NCBI GenBank assembly: GCA_963738325.1
Contig: CAVTWD010000005.1
Location: 1 to 64,000 of the forward strand
DNA length: 64,000 nt
Source of the DNA: CAVTWD01 sp963738325
GTDB lineage: Bacteria; Actinomycetota; Acidimicrobiia; Acidimicrobiales; Ilumatobacteraceae
Direction of reading: 5' to 3'
The notes under the pieces are model-generated. The model made no database searches. It saw only the letters and a list, made by a program, of their open reading frames with translations, and was not told where the DNA came from. Position numbers and translations under genes: made by a program. Positions within the stretch are counted from its first letter, which is position 1. Each line of letters starts with the position of its first letter. This document shows positions 36,857 through 45,645 of this stretch, piece by piece.

Positions 36857-37328
36857 ATGTCCACCAGCCGTGTCCAGCTCGCCCTCAACGTCGCCGACAT
36901 CGAGGCCGCCACCGGCTTCTACCGGGACCTGTTCGGAGTCGAGCCGGCCAAGCGGCGACCGGGTTACGCCAACTTCGAGATCGCCGACCCGCCCCTCAAG
37001 CTCGTGCTGTTCGAGAACCCCGATGCGGCGTCACCGCTCAACCACCTCGGCGTCGAGGTCGCCGACACCGGCCGACGTCGCCGCGGCGGCCGGGCCGGTT
37101 CGACGCCGCCGGGCTGCGCGCACACGATGACCGAGGCCGACCGCTGCTGCCACGCCGTGCAGGACAAGGTGTGGGTCGACGCTCCCGACGTACCCCTCGG
37201 CGCCTGGGAGTTCTACACCGTCCTCGCCGACGACCCCGCCGAGGGCGACGGCACGGCCGCCAGGGTGCATGCTGCGCGACGACGCGACCGGCACCGGCGT
37301 GCTGCGGCAACCGCGTGCGGGAGCGTGA
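36857..37328 (+). CDS. ArsI/CadI-type VOC lyase (frameshifted)
   Basis: About 155 residues. VOC fold beginning VQLALNVADIEAATGFYRDL then FGVEPAKRRPGYANFEIADP, PLKLVLFENP and LNHLGVEV. The vicinal cysteines in DRCCHAVQDKVWV and the late glutamate in WEFYTVLAD match ArsI, an Fe(II) dioxygenase that breaks the carbon-arsenic bond of methylarsenite, and the related CadI. Frame changes near 37.08 and 37.26 kb; the corrected end reads LRDDATGTGVLRQPRAGA. One base separates it from the ABC ATPase start, so it is co-transcribed with the exporter. Confidence 0.8.
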
Positions 37329-37329
37329 C

Positions 37330-38255
37330 ATGGCCGCCGAAGCCGTGGTCGTCGAGGACGTGCAGGTCGCCTTCGGGACCACCTGGGCGCTCGGACGGCA
37401 TCGACCTGCGCGTCCCGCCGGGCACCACGCTCGGGGTGCTCGGCCACAACGGCGCCGGCAAGACCACCTTGATCCGGGTCCTGACCACGCTGGTCCGCCC
37501 GACGGGGCCGGGTGATGGTCGACGGGATCGACGCGTCGCCGAGCCGGGCGAGGTTCGCCGCCGCATCGGTGTAACCGGCCAGTACGCCGGCCTCGACGAC
37601 TTCCTGACCGACGACGGAGAACCTCGAGCTGGTCGGCCGGCTCGCTGGCCTCGCGCCGCGGCCCGGGGCCGTGCCCGGCGACCTCATCGACCGCTTCGAC
37701 CTGCAGACCTCGCGGCCGCCGGGTCGGCGAGCTGTCGGGCGGCTCCCGCCGCCGGGTCGACCTGGCCGCCAGCCTGGTCGGCTCGCCGACGGTGCTGTTC
37801 CTCGACGAGCCCACCACCGGCCTCGACCCGACCGCCCGCCAGGCGCTGTGGGATGTCGTCGCCGAGCTCACCGCCTCCGGCACCACGGTCGTGCTCACCA
37901 CCCAGTACCTGGACGAAGCCGATCGGCTGGCCGACCAGGTCGTGGTCCTCGACCACGGCCGCATCGCCGGCCGAGGAACCCCGGCCGAGCTGAAGGCGGC
38001 TGGTCGGCGGCAAGGTCGTCACGGGCCACCATCCGCGACGGCTCGCGTCGACACGCTACCCACCGGCCCGACCTGCGGCGTCCCGCCGGGCCTGACCGCG
38101 TGACGGTGTCGTTCACGCTGGCCGATGCGGCCACGGCCGCCGGCGCTGATCGGCCGCCTCGCACAGACTCGGTGGCGATCACCGACCTCGAGGTCGCCTC
38201 CCCCAGCCTCGACGACGTGTTCTTCCACCTCGCACCGAGCGGAGCACCGGCATGA
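37330..38255 (+). CDS. ABC transporter ATP-binding protein (frameshifted)
   Basis: About 308 residues of the DrrA type. Walker A GVLGHNGAGKTTLIRVLTTL, signature LSGGSRRRVDLAASLVG, Walker B TVLFLDEPTTGLDPTARQAL, and VLTTQYLDEADRLAD with the switch region. The C-terminal DrrA-like extension ends VAITDLEVASPSLDDVFF. Frame changes near 37.40, 37.51, 37.62, 37.73 and 38.00 kb. The stop overlaps the permease start (ATGA). With ArsI directly upstream, export of an arsenical or antibiotic is a reasonable guess. Confidence 0.85.
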
Positions 38256-39075
38256 ACACCCCTCCAGCGCACCGCGCCAGCGACCCCTCGCCGTGCGACC
38301 AGCTCGCCATCCTCGTCGCCCGCAACCTGCGCACCAGCGCCCGCGTTCCGCAGCTGCTGATGTTCTCGCTGACCATGCCGATGGCCATGCTGGTGCTGTT
38401 CAGCCAGGTGTTCCGCAGCGTCGCCGACAGTCCCGACCTTCCCGGACGGGGTCAGCTACATCGACTTCCTCACCCCGGCCATGCTGGCCGTGACCACCGT
38501 GATGGCCGGCACCAACGCCGGCGTGGCCGCCGCCATCGACCACACCAACGGCCTCCACGACCGCTTCGCCACCCTGCCCATGCCGCGCGGCCTCCCCGGG
38601 CTGGCCCGCACCATCAACGAGACCGTGTTCACCGTGGCCCGCGCCGCCATCCTGATCGCCGCGGCCGACGCTGCTCGGGCTTCCGGCTTCCACGGCGGCG
38701 CCGTCGACGCCGCAGCCGGCCTCCTCGTGCTGGTCGTGCTGGCCGGGGCGATGAGCGCCCTGTTCGGCCGCATCGGCGACCGGCTGCGCCGACCCGACGT
38801 CGTGCAGTTCGCCGGGATGATGATGATGATGCCGTTCATGTTCATCTCCGGCGCCTTCGCCCCGCTGGACACCATGCCCGGCTGGATGCAAGACCCTCGC
38901 CGCCCTCAACCCGGTCGCCCACGCCGCCGACGCCCTACGCGGCAACGTGCTCGGCACCGCCCGCCTCGGCGACACCATCGCCGCCCTCGCGGCCGCCGCC
39001 GCGCTGTGGATCGCCGTCACCGCACGGCCACGGCGCAGCCCGCGGCGGGCCACGGCGGCACCCGCCTCCCCGTGA
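38252..39075 (+). CDS. ABC-2 type transporter permease (frameshifted)
   Basis: About 274 residues with six membrane segments: PQLLMFSLTMPMAMLVLF, PAMLAVTTVMAGTNAGVA, AAGLLVLVVLAGAMSAL, MMMMMPFMFISGAFAPL. DrrB-type permease partner of the ATPase in front. Frame changes near 38.44 and 38.89 kb. The end LWIAVTARPRR is basic. A strong hairpin follows 38 nt after the stop. Confidence 0.85.
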
Positions 39076-39112
39076 ACGGCGCACGATCCGCACCCGAACG
39101 TCCGAGCTCCGC

Positions 39113-39143
39113 TTCCGCCGGCACACCCCCCGTGCCGGCGGAA
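39113..39143. terminator. Strong hairpin between converging genes
   Basis: Perfect 12-bp stem TTCCGCCGGCAC / GTGCCGGCGGAA with a 7-nt loop ACCCCCC. There is no T-run, as is common for actinobacterial terminators. It can serve the ABC operon and the converging sigma factor gene. Confidence 0.6.
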
Positions 39144-39294
39144 CCGCGTCCCGTCTCGGGTGTCCGTTTGTCGCCAGCGTCGACACCCGTCCCCGAGCGA
39201 AGCCTGATCCCATGCCCGTGTCTTGCGGCGCCGACCGTCTACAGCCCGCGCCGGATGGCGATGGTGCGGCCGTGCCGCGACCGCTCAGGAGCAG

Positions 39295-39879
39295 GACGGC
39301 GTCGCGCCGCAGCCGCACGCGGCCTGCCCGGTCGGGCGGTAGCTGGCCACGGCACCGGTCCCGTCCACTCCGACGGTGCAGCACTGCTGCAGCAAGTCCT
39401 TGAGCTGGCGGCGGGCCCGCTGCACCCGGGACTTCATCCCCGACACCGACAAGCCGAGCTGAGCCGCCGCCTGCTGGTGGGTCTGGCCATCGACATCGAC
39501 CCGGCGTCAGCGCGTCGCGAGCAGTCGGCGGCAGCGCGTGCAGCATCGGCTGCAGGCACCGGGCCAACTCACGGGTGGCGTCGTTGGGCTCGTTGTCGAG
39601 CGGGCCGGGGTCGGGCCACGCGTCGTCACCGTCGAAGGGATCGTGGACGTGGCGGGTGCGGTAGTGGTCGATCACCGCGTTGCGGGCCGAGCGGTACAGC
39701 CACGCCGCCGGGTTGTCCACCCGATCGAGCGCCCCGGAGGCGATGCTGCGCACCACGACGTCCTGGGTGATGTCGGCGGCCAGATCCGGATCACCGACCC
39801 GGGCGGCGACGAAGGCCTGGACACGGTCGAGTGTCTCGACCCAGCTGGCGTCCAGCCGATCCGTGCGCACCTGCGACAT
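39295..39879 (-). CDS. ECF sigma factor, SigZ-like, with C-terminal Cys pair (frameshifted)
   Basis: About 194 residues from the ATG at 39879. Region 2: VGDPDLAADITQDVVVRSIA and NPAAWLYRSARNAVIDHYRT. Region 4, after a frame change near 39.50 kb: THQQAAAQLGLSVSGMKSRV and QRARRQLKDLLQQCC. The C-terminal tail is cysteine-rich (QQCCTVGVDG, AACGCGATPSCS). Paralogue of the factor at 42217-42801. The cysteine tail may sense metals or thiol stress; no anti-sigma gene is adjacent. Confidence 0.82.
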
Positions 39880-40028
39880 GGCGTCCTCCGAAGCCTCCCA
39901 CCGTACAGACGAACGACACAGCAAAGGGACGCAACGCCGGAGCGGCTACCTCCCCAGCGGGTGCGTCCCCAGCGGCCGCCATTCGTCGTGGTGACCGCCC
40001 GGACCGTGACCGGTGACGGGCGGAATGG

Positions 40029-40958
40029 TCAGGCGGCCGCCGCCAGCCGTGGCGTGCTGAGCGCCAGGGCGGTGTCGAGGAGCTCGTCGACGTTGCGGGC
40101 CGTCTCGTGGAGGTCGAAGATGACCTCGTCGGCGCCGAGCTCGCGGAGCCGGTCGAGGTCGTCGAGGACCTGGCCGCAGGTGCCGGTGAACGCCGGGCGG
40201 CCGGCGCCGAGGCGGATGTCGTGGCAGTGCGGGTCGGCCCGCACGACGAGCTGCAAGCGGTGCGGGTCGCGGCCCTGCTCGGTGGCCCGCTGGCGGATCC
40301 TCGTCCAGCCGGCGGCTACCTCGTCGAGGGGGATGCCGAAGGGCAGCCAGCCGTCGGCCCGGTCGGCGATCCGGTCGAGCCCGGCGCCCGAGGTGGCGGC
40401 CAGCAGGATCGGGGGACCGGACGGCTGGGCCGGCTTGAGGCCCATGGCGCTCGGCGCGATCCGCTCGTTGCTGGTGGCGATGTCGACGATCGGGTCCGAC
40501 CACACGGCGCCCATCACGTCGAGGATCTCCTCCAGCCGCTGGCCCCGGCCCGCCATCGGCGCGCCGACGGCGTCGAACTCGTCGACCGACCAGCCCAACC
40601 CGAGCCCGGCGACGAGGCGGCCCCGGCTGACCTGGTCGAGGGCGGCCAGGGTGCGGGCGAGCAGCACCGGCGGGTACCACGGCGCCACCAGCACGTCGGT
40701 GCCGAGCCCGATCCGGTCCGTCACTGTCGCCGCCACCGTGAGCGCCACGATCGGGTCGAGCACGATGTCCTGGGCGGCGGGGAGTCGCCCATCGACACTG
40801 CCCGGGTAGCCCATCGTGCGGGGCGCGATCGGGGACAGCAGGCGATCCATCGCCCACAGCGACGACAGCCCGGCCTGTTCGGCGGCGACCGCGACAGTGC
40901 GGATGGCGTCGGGGTCGGCGAGCGGGCCGAGGTGGGGGAGACCGAGTCCGAACTTCAT
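40029..40958 (-). CDS. LLM-class (F420-dependent type) oxidoreductase
   Basis: 309 residues from the ATG at 40958, intact. Luciferase-like TIM barrel: MKFGLGLPHLGPLADPDAI, LTVAATVTDRIGLGTDVLVA, PPVLLARTLAALDQVSRGRL and VAGLGLGWSVDEFDA. These are typical of F420-dependent actinobacterial members. Substrate unknown. It lies between a sigma factor gene and arsM on the same strand and could belong to either operon. Confidence 0.85.
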   Translation of the reverse strand: MKFGLGLPHLGPLADPDAIRTVAVAAEQAGLSSLWAMDRLLSPIAPRTMGYPGSVDGRLPAAQDIVLDPIVALTVAATVTDRIGLGTDVLVAPWYPPVLLARTLAALDQVSRGRLVAGLGLGWSVDEFDAVGAPMAGRGQRLEEILDVMGAVWSDPIVDIATSNERIAPSAMGLKPAQPSGPPILLAATSGAGLDRIADRADGWLPFGIPLDEVAAGWTRIRQRATEQGRDPHRLQLVVRADPHCHDIRLGAGRPAFTGTCGQVLDDLDRLRELGADEVIFDLHETARNVDELLDTALALSTPRLAAAA

Positions 40959-41076
40959 CGTGTGCTCCTGGGTCGGGGCCGGCTGTTCACCGGCGTCACG
41001 ACTACCGACGCCCGGCCGGTGGCGGTGGGCGCAGGTTGCGTCCTGACCGCCGCGCCGTCGTCGGCTGGAGCTCGGG

Positions 41077-41808
41077 TCAGGCCGCCGGCTTGGTGGCGCG
41101 GATGATGGCGGCGTGGACGCCGTCGCCGACGGCATGGGTGCACTCGATCGACACCTCGGTCAGCCCGGCGGCCTCCAGGCCCGACCGGTAGTCGGAGATG
41201 GCCAGCGCGCCGGCGATGCAGCCGACGTAGCTGCCCCGCTCGGCCCGCTCGGCGGGGGTGAGACGGTCTTCGGTGACGACGTCGCTGACCCCGATCCGCC
41301 CGCCCGGGACCAGCAGCCGGTGCATCTCGGTGAACACGGCGGCCTTGTCGACAGCCAGGTTGACCACGCAGTTGGAGATGATCACGTCGACCGAGTCGTC
41401 CGGCAGCGGGACGGCGTCGATGCCGCCCTCGAGGAACTCGACGTTGGTGGCGCCGGCGTCGGCGGCGTTGCGGCGAGCGAGGTCGAGCATCTCCGGTGTG
41501 AAGTCCACCCCGTAGGCCCGGCCGGTCGGGCCGACCCGGCGGGCCGACAGCAGCACGTCGATCCCGCCGCCGGAGCCGAGGTCGAGCACCACCTCCCCTG
41601 GGTGGAGGTCGGCCACGGCGACCGGGTTCCCGCAGCCGATGCTGGCCAGGGTGGCGGCGTCGGGCAGGCCCTCGAGGTCGTCGTACAGGCCGGCGCCGAA
41701 CCGCTGCGCTTCGGGGCCGCAACACGCCGCCGAGCCGCCGCCGACGGCCACCGCGGCCTGGGCGTAGTGGTGGCGGACCTCGGCTTCGACGTTGCTCGGC
41801 TGGTTCAT
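41077..41808 (-). CDS. arsM: Arsenite methyltransferase
   Basis: 243 residues from the ATG at 41808, intact. SAM motif VVLDLGSGGGIDVLLSARRV, and the As(III)-binding cysteines: the vicinal pair in SAACCGPEAQRFGAGLY, SNCVVNLAVDKAAVF and GSYVGCIAGALAISDY. GASIGCGNPVAVADL-type segment (ASIGCGNPVA) is also typical of ArsM. It methylates arsenite to MAs and DMAs. The start overlaps the arsR stop, so arsR-arsM is one operon, probably repressed from the site at 42161-42176. Confidence 0.93.
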   Translation of the reverse strand: MNQPSNVEAEVRHHYAQAAVAVGGGSAACCGPEAQRFGAGLYDDLEGLPDAATLASIGCGNPVAVADLHPGEVVLDLGSGGGIDVLLSARRVGPTGRAYGVDFTPEMLDLARRNAADAGATNVEFLEGGIDAVPLPDDSVDVIISNCVVNLAVDKAAVFTEMHRLLVPGGRIGVSDVVTEDRLTPAERAERGSYVGCIAGALAISDYRSGLEAAGLTEVSIECTHAVGDGVHAAIIRATKPAA

Positions 41809-42155
41809 CGGGTTCTCCTCGCCTTTACGGTTGACTGGTTCCAGGGTGCGGCGCCGGCCGGGACCTTGCCCATCACCACTTCGGCCGCCGACGGGAAGCA
41901 GGCCAGGCAGCGCTCGTTGACCCGCCACCAGCTCACCGTCACCTCGCGTTCCACCAGCGCGAAGCCGACCTCACCCAGGATCTTGAGGTGGTGCGAGACG
42001 GTCGACTGGGCCAGGCCGAGCGCGTCGACGATCTCGCCGACCGACAGCGGCCGCCCGGACGTCGCCAGCAGGTTCAGGATCAGGATGCGCGACGGGTCAC
42101 CGAGGGCCCGGAACCATGCCGCCCACGTCTCCGCCTGCCCCCGATCGACCTCCAT
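41805..42155 (-). CDS. arsR: ArsR-family regulator
   Basis: 116 residues: winged helix FRALGDPSRILILNLLATSG, recognition helix LGLAQSTVSHHLKILGEVG, and a C-terminal cysteine pair in NERCLACFPSAAEVVMGK. C-terminal cysteines of this type bind arsenicals in one ArsR branch. It precedes and overlaps arsM. An inverted repeat ATCGA-N6-TCGAT lies 6-21 nt upstream of its start, and the same pattern precedes the arsO-like gene. Confidence 0.9.
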   Translation of the reverse strand: MEVDRGQAETWAAWFRALGDPSRILILNLLATSGRPLSVGEIVDALGLAQSTVSHHLKILGEVGFALVEREVTVSWWRVNERCLACFPSAAEVVMGKVPAGAAPWNQSTVKARRTR

Positions 42156-42160
42156 CGATC

Positions 42161-42176
42161 ATCGACGATACTCGAT
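42161..42176. promoter_or_regulatory. Putative ArsR operator upstream of arsR-arsM
   Basis: ATCGA-CGATAC-TCGAT, perfect arms, 6 nt before the arsR start codon, with further ATCGAT half-sites at 42154-42159. The pattern recurs at 42964-42979. Confidence 0.5.
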
Positions 42177-42216
42177 CACGGGCGGTTCGCCAAGGGACCT
42201 GCCCGGCATGGAGTGG

Positions 42217-42801
42217 TCAGGGGCAGATGTCGGGGCGGGGCCGGTAGTCGACGGGGACACCGCGGCTGTCAAGCGTCGGGGTGCAGCATTGGCGCAACAC
42301 GACGCCGAGCTGGCGGCGCCCGCGCTGCACCCGGGACTTCATGCCCGACAGCGAGACGTGCTCGAGCTCGGCTGCCTCGGCCTGGCTCAGCCCGCCCAGG
42401 TCGGTGAGCTCCAAGGCCCGGCGGTAGTCGGCCGATAGCTCGGATAGCAGCGGCCGCAGGCACACCGCCAGCTCGGCCAGCACCGCGTCCTGATCCTCGA
42501 CCCACTCGTCAGTCGTCGACACCGACGCCACGTCGTCGGGCTCGGCATCCAGCACCTCGCGGCGGCGGCCCGACATCTTGTAGTGGTCCTTGATCACGTT
42601 GCGGGCGATGCGGAACACCCACGCCGTGAGGCGCTCCTGGTCGTCGAGCGTGTCGAGGTGCCGGTGGACCTTCACCACGATCTCCGACACGAGGTCCTCG
42701 GCCTGGTGCGCGTCGGCGACCCGGCGCCCCACGAACGCCCGTAACCCGGCTCCGAACTCGACCCACACGTCCTCCACCGTCAGAGCGGTCGCCGTCTGCA
42801 C
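42217..42801 (-). CDS. ECF sigma factor, SigZ-like, with C-terminal Cys pair
   Basis: 194 residues, intact, GTG start at 42801 with GGGAGG upstream. Region 2: RVADAHQAEDLVSEIVVKVH and RLTAWVFRIARNVIKDHYKM. Region 4: GLSQAEAAELEHVSLSGMKS and RVQRGRRQLGVVLRQCC. The CC close to the end (RQCCTPTLDSRGVPVDYRP) and overall layout match the factor at 39295-39879. It is divergent from the arsO-like gene, with the possible ArsR operator between them. Confidence 0.85.
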   Translation of the reverse strand: MQTATALTVEDVWVEFGAGLRAFVGRRVADAHQAEDLVSEIVVKVHRHLDTLDDQERLTAWVFRIARNVIKDHYKMSGRRREVLDAEPDDVASVSTTDEWVEDQDAVLAELAVCLRPLLSELSADYRRALELTDLGGLSQAEAAELEHVSLSGMKSRVQRGRRQLGVVLRQCCTPTLDSRGVPVDYRPRPDICP

Positions 42802-42963
42802 GCTGTCGTCTCCCTCCCCCCGAGCCGAACCGGCTCGGGACCGGCTGGGTCCCTCGCGCATCGCGGACGACGGTAGTGGCCCAAGGACGCACATCTCCCG
42901 AGAGCACCGACGGGTTGCGTCTCCCTGTCGGGATCGTCGTCTCGAACAGGGGAATACCAACAC

Positions 42964-42979
42964 ATCGACAGACGTCGAT
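42964..42979. promoter_or_regulatory. Putative ArsR operator upstream of arsO-like gene
   Basis: ATCGA-CAGACG-TCGAT, extended to a perfect 6-4-6 repeat (ATCGAC-AGAC-GTCGAT), 49 nt before the arsO-like start. A further ATCGA/ATCGAT pair follows at about 42989-43005. Same arm sequence and spacing as 42161-42176. Confidence 0.5.
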
Positions 42980-43027
42980 ACATACTGCATCGACGTTCAT
43001 CGATCAATGACCGGGAGGTCTGCCACC

Positions 43028-44323
43028 ATGCCCACCGAACCCCACGTCGTCGTCATCGGGGCCGGCCCCGTCGGTCTGACCGCCGCCGCCCACTTGGCAC
43101 TGCGCCGGATGCCCTTCACCGTCCTCGAGGCCGGCGACGCGGTCGGCGCCTCGATCCGCCTGTGGGGCCACGTCCGGCTGTTCTCACCCTGGGCGATGGA
43201 CATCGATCCCGACGCCGCCGGCCTGCTGCGCCAGATCGGCTGGACCCCGCCCGCCGCCGGTGAGCATCCGACCGGCCACGACCTCGTCGACCGCTACCTG
43301 GAGCCGCTCGCCGCCCACCCCGGCATCCGCCCCCGGCTCCGCCTCGGCGCCACCGTCACCGCCATCACCCGCCAGGGTCGCAGCCGGCTCGACACCGACG
43401 GCCGCGCCGACAGTCCCTTCCTCGTCCGCTACGCACAGGGTGGCGTGGAGCATGAGATCACGGCGACCGCTGTCCTTGACGCGTCGGGCACGTGGACGAC
43501 GCCCAACCCGCTGGGGGCCGCCGGTATCCCCGCCCGCGGCGAGCACGCCGCCGCCGACCGGATCACCTACGGCATCCCCGACGTGCTCGGCGGCGACCGG
43601 GCCCGCTACGCCAACAAGCGCGTCGCGGTGGCCGGTGGCGGCCACTCCGCGGCCAACGTGCTGCTCGACCTGGCCGCCCTCGGCCCCACGGCGCCGGGCA
43701 CCAAGGTGACCTGGCTGCTGCGTCGCGACGGCGCCGCCCGCCTGGTGGGCGGTGGCGCCAACGACGAGCTGCCCGAGCGGGGCCGGCTCGGCACGGCTGT
43801 CGACCAGCTCGCCGACCGGGGTGTCATCACCGTCGATCGCGGCTTCCGGGTCGATTCGGTCACCGTCGGCGACGATGGTGTGATGATCGGCGACGGTGAC
43901 CGCCACATCGGGCCGTTCGACGAGATCATCGTCACCACCGGCCTTCGGCCCGACCTCGCCCTGCTGGGCGAGCTGCGCCTCGACCTTGACGACATCGTCG
44001 AAGCCCCCCGAGTTCTGGCGCCGCTCATCGACCCCAACGTCCACAGCTGCGGCACGGTCCCGCCGCACGGGTTCATGGAGCTGTCCCACCCCGAACCAGG
44101 GTTCTTCATCGTCGGCATGAAGAGCTACGGGCGGGCCCCCACCTTCCTGCTGCGCACCGGCTACGAACAGGTCCGCTCCGTCGTCGCCGCCCTCGCCGGC
44201 GACCTCGACGCCGCCAGCCGCGTCGAGCTCGTCCTCCCCGAAACCGGCGCCTGCTCCCTCGGCAACCGCCCCCCCATCGAGTCCGTCGAGCCGGCCGCTG
44301 CCGCGGTGGGGTGCTGCGGGTGA
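43028..44323 (+). CDS. ArsO-like FAD-dependent monooxygenase
   Basis: 431 residues, intact. FAD-binding HVVVIGAGPVGLTAAAHLAL, NADPH-binding RVAVAGGGHSAANVLLDLAA, and the C-terminal segment ETGACSLGNRPPIESVEPAA. In front of an MFS exporter and behind an ArsR-type site, this matches ArsO, a flavoprotein monooxygenase of ars operons whose exact reaction is not settled. ATG at 43028 with GGGAGG upstream. The vicinal cysteines at the very end (VGCCG) could bind a thiophilic metalloid. Confidence 0.8.
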   Translation: MPTEPHVVVIGAGPVGLTAAAHLALRRMPFTVLEAGDAVGASIRLWGHVRLFSPWAMDIDPDAAGLLRQIGWTPPAAGEHPTGHDLVDRYLEPLAAHPGIRPRLRLGATVTAITRQGRSRLDTDGRADSPFLVRYAQGGVEHEITATAVLDASGTWTTPNPLGAAGIPARGEHAAADRITYGIPDVLGGDRARYANKRVAVAGGGHSAANVLLDLAALGPTAPGTKVTWLLRRDGAARLVGGGANDELPERGRLGTAVDQLADRGVITVDRGFRVDSVTVGDDGVMIGDGDRHIGPFDEIIVTTGLRPDLALLGELRLDLDDIVEAPRVLAPLIDPNVHSCGTVPPHGFMELSHPEPGFFIVGMKSYGRAPTFLLRTGYEQVRSVVAALAGDLDAASRVELVLPETGACSLGNRPPIESVEPAAAAVGCCG

Positions 44324-45531
44324 GCTCACCCAGCCGAGGTCTCGTCCCCGGCCTGGCCGTCACCGAGACGGTGTCGTGGGGGATCCTCTACTACGCCTTC
44401 CCGGTGCTCCTCCCGGTCATGGAACGAGACCTCGGCTGGAGCCGCACCACCCTCATCGGCGCCTACACCGCCGCCGTCATCACCGCCGGCCTCGCCGCCC
44501 TCGCCGTCGGACCGCTCCTCGACCGCCACCCAGCACGGCCACTCATGACCGCCGGCTCGATCCTCGCCGTGCTCGCCATCCTCGGCTGGGCCGCCGCCAC
44601 CAGCCTCGGCGCGTTCTACGCCGTGTGGATCGCCGCCGGCATCGCCATGGCCCTCGTCCTCTACGAGCCCGCCCAAGTCGTGCTCGTCAAGCAATTCGGC
44701 GCCCACGCCACCCGAGCCATCACCACCCTCACCCTCGTCGCCGGGTTCGCCTCCACCATCTTCCAACCCCTCACCGCCGTGCTCGCCGACCACCTCGGCT
44801 GGCGGACCGCCCTCGTCGTCCTCGCCACCGCACTCGCCGCCATCACCATCCCGATCCACCTCACCGTCCTGCCCCGCACCGTCGACGCACCCAGCACCGC
44901 ACACCGCGCTGTCCACCCGGCCCGGCCGGGCCACGCCGTCCGCCTGCTCACCATCGCCTTCACCCTCGCCATGGCCGCCATGGCCGCCGGCATCGTCCAC
45001 CTCATCCCCTACCTCGTCGACCACGGCTGGACCCCGCTCACCGCCGCCATCGCCGCGGGCACCCTCGGCGCCACCCAGGTCGCCGCCCGCGTCGCCTTCG
45101 GACCGGTAGCCCGACGGACCGCGCCCCGCTCGCTCACCGCACTCATCCTCGGACTTCCCGCCGCCGGTCTCGCCGTCCTCGCCCTCTCCGGCGGCGGCTC
45201 GACAGCCTGGATCGCCGTCGCCCTCCTCGGCATCGCGCAAGGCACCGCCACCCTGCTCCGCCCCATGCTCCTCAACCTTCTCCACGGCCCCCACGGCTAC
45301 GGACGCATCGCCGCCACCAGCGCCGCCACCACCACCATCGCCCGCGCCACCGCACCCCTCGCCCTCGCCGCCATCGCCGCCATCGCCGGCTACGGCCTCG
45401 GACTCACCCTGTTCGCCGGACTCAGCGTCGCCGCAGCAGCGCTCGGCGCCCGAGCCCTCGGTGCGGCCGGCCAGATAGTCCCGGCGGCGATGACCAAAAC
45501 CGGCTCCCCGGTGGCTGCTGTCGACGGCTGA
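44320..45531 (+). CDS. MFS transporter, ArsO-associated
   Basis: 403 residues, intact, 12 membrane segments. GTG at 44320 overlaps the arsO-like stop (GTGA). Segments include TETVSWGILYYAFPVLLPVM, VLYEPAQVVLVKQFG and GIAQGTATLLRPMLLNL. Probably exports the product of the flavoprotein. Its last 50 codons have a close copy at 22845-23001, the remnant of a second such gene. Confidence 0.88.
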   Translation: MSSPSRGLVPGLAVTETVSWGILYYAFPVLLPVMERDLGWSRTTLIGAYTAAVITAGLAALAVGPLLDRHPARPLMTAGSILAVLAILGWAAATSLGAFYAVWIAAGIAMALVLYEPAQVVLVKQFGAHATRAITTLTLVAGFASTIFQPLTAVLADHLGWRTALVVLATALAAITIPIHLTVLPRTVDAPSTAHRAVHPARPGHAVRLLTIAFTLAMAAMAAGIVHLIPYLVDHGWTPLTAAIAAGTLGATQVAARVAFGPVARRTAPRSLTALILGLPAAGLAVLALSGGGSTAWIAVALLGIAQGTATLLRPMLLNLLHGPHGYGRIAATSAATTTIARATAPLALAAIAAIAGYGLGLTLFAGLSVAAAALGARALGAAGQIVPAAMTKTGSPVAAVDG

Positions 45532-45645
45532 CGGAACGCCATCCTGCTCGGTCTCGGTCGTCGGTCGGTGCCGCCCTTGGCGACCCGTGGACGTCGGACG
45601 CTTCTTGACTCAGCCGACTGCGTGGGATCGAGAGCCACCGGGGAC

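Noticed and set aside
44376..45608. 410-codon Arg/His/Pro-rich frame
   Set aside because: Out-of-frame shadow of the intact MFS transporter.
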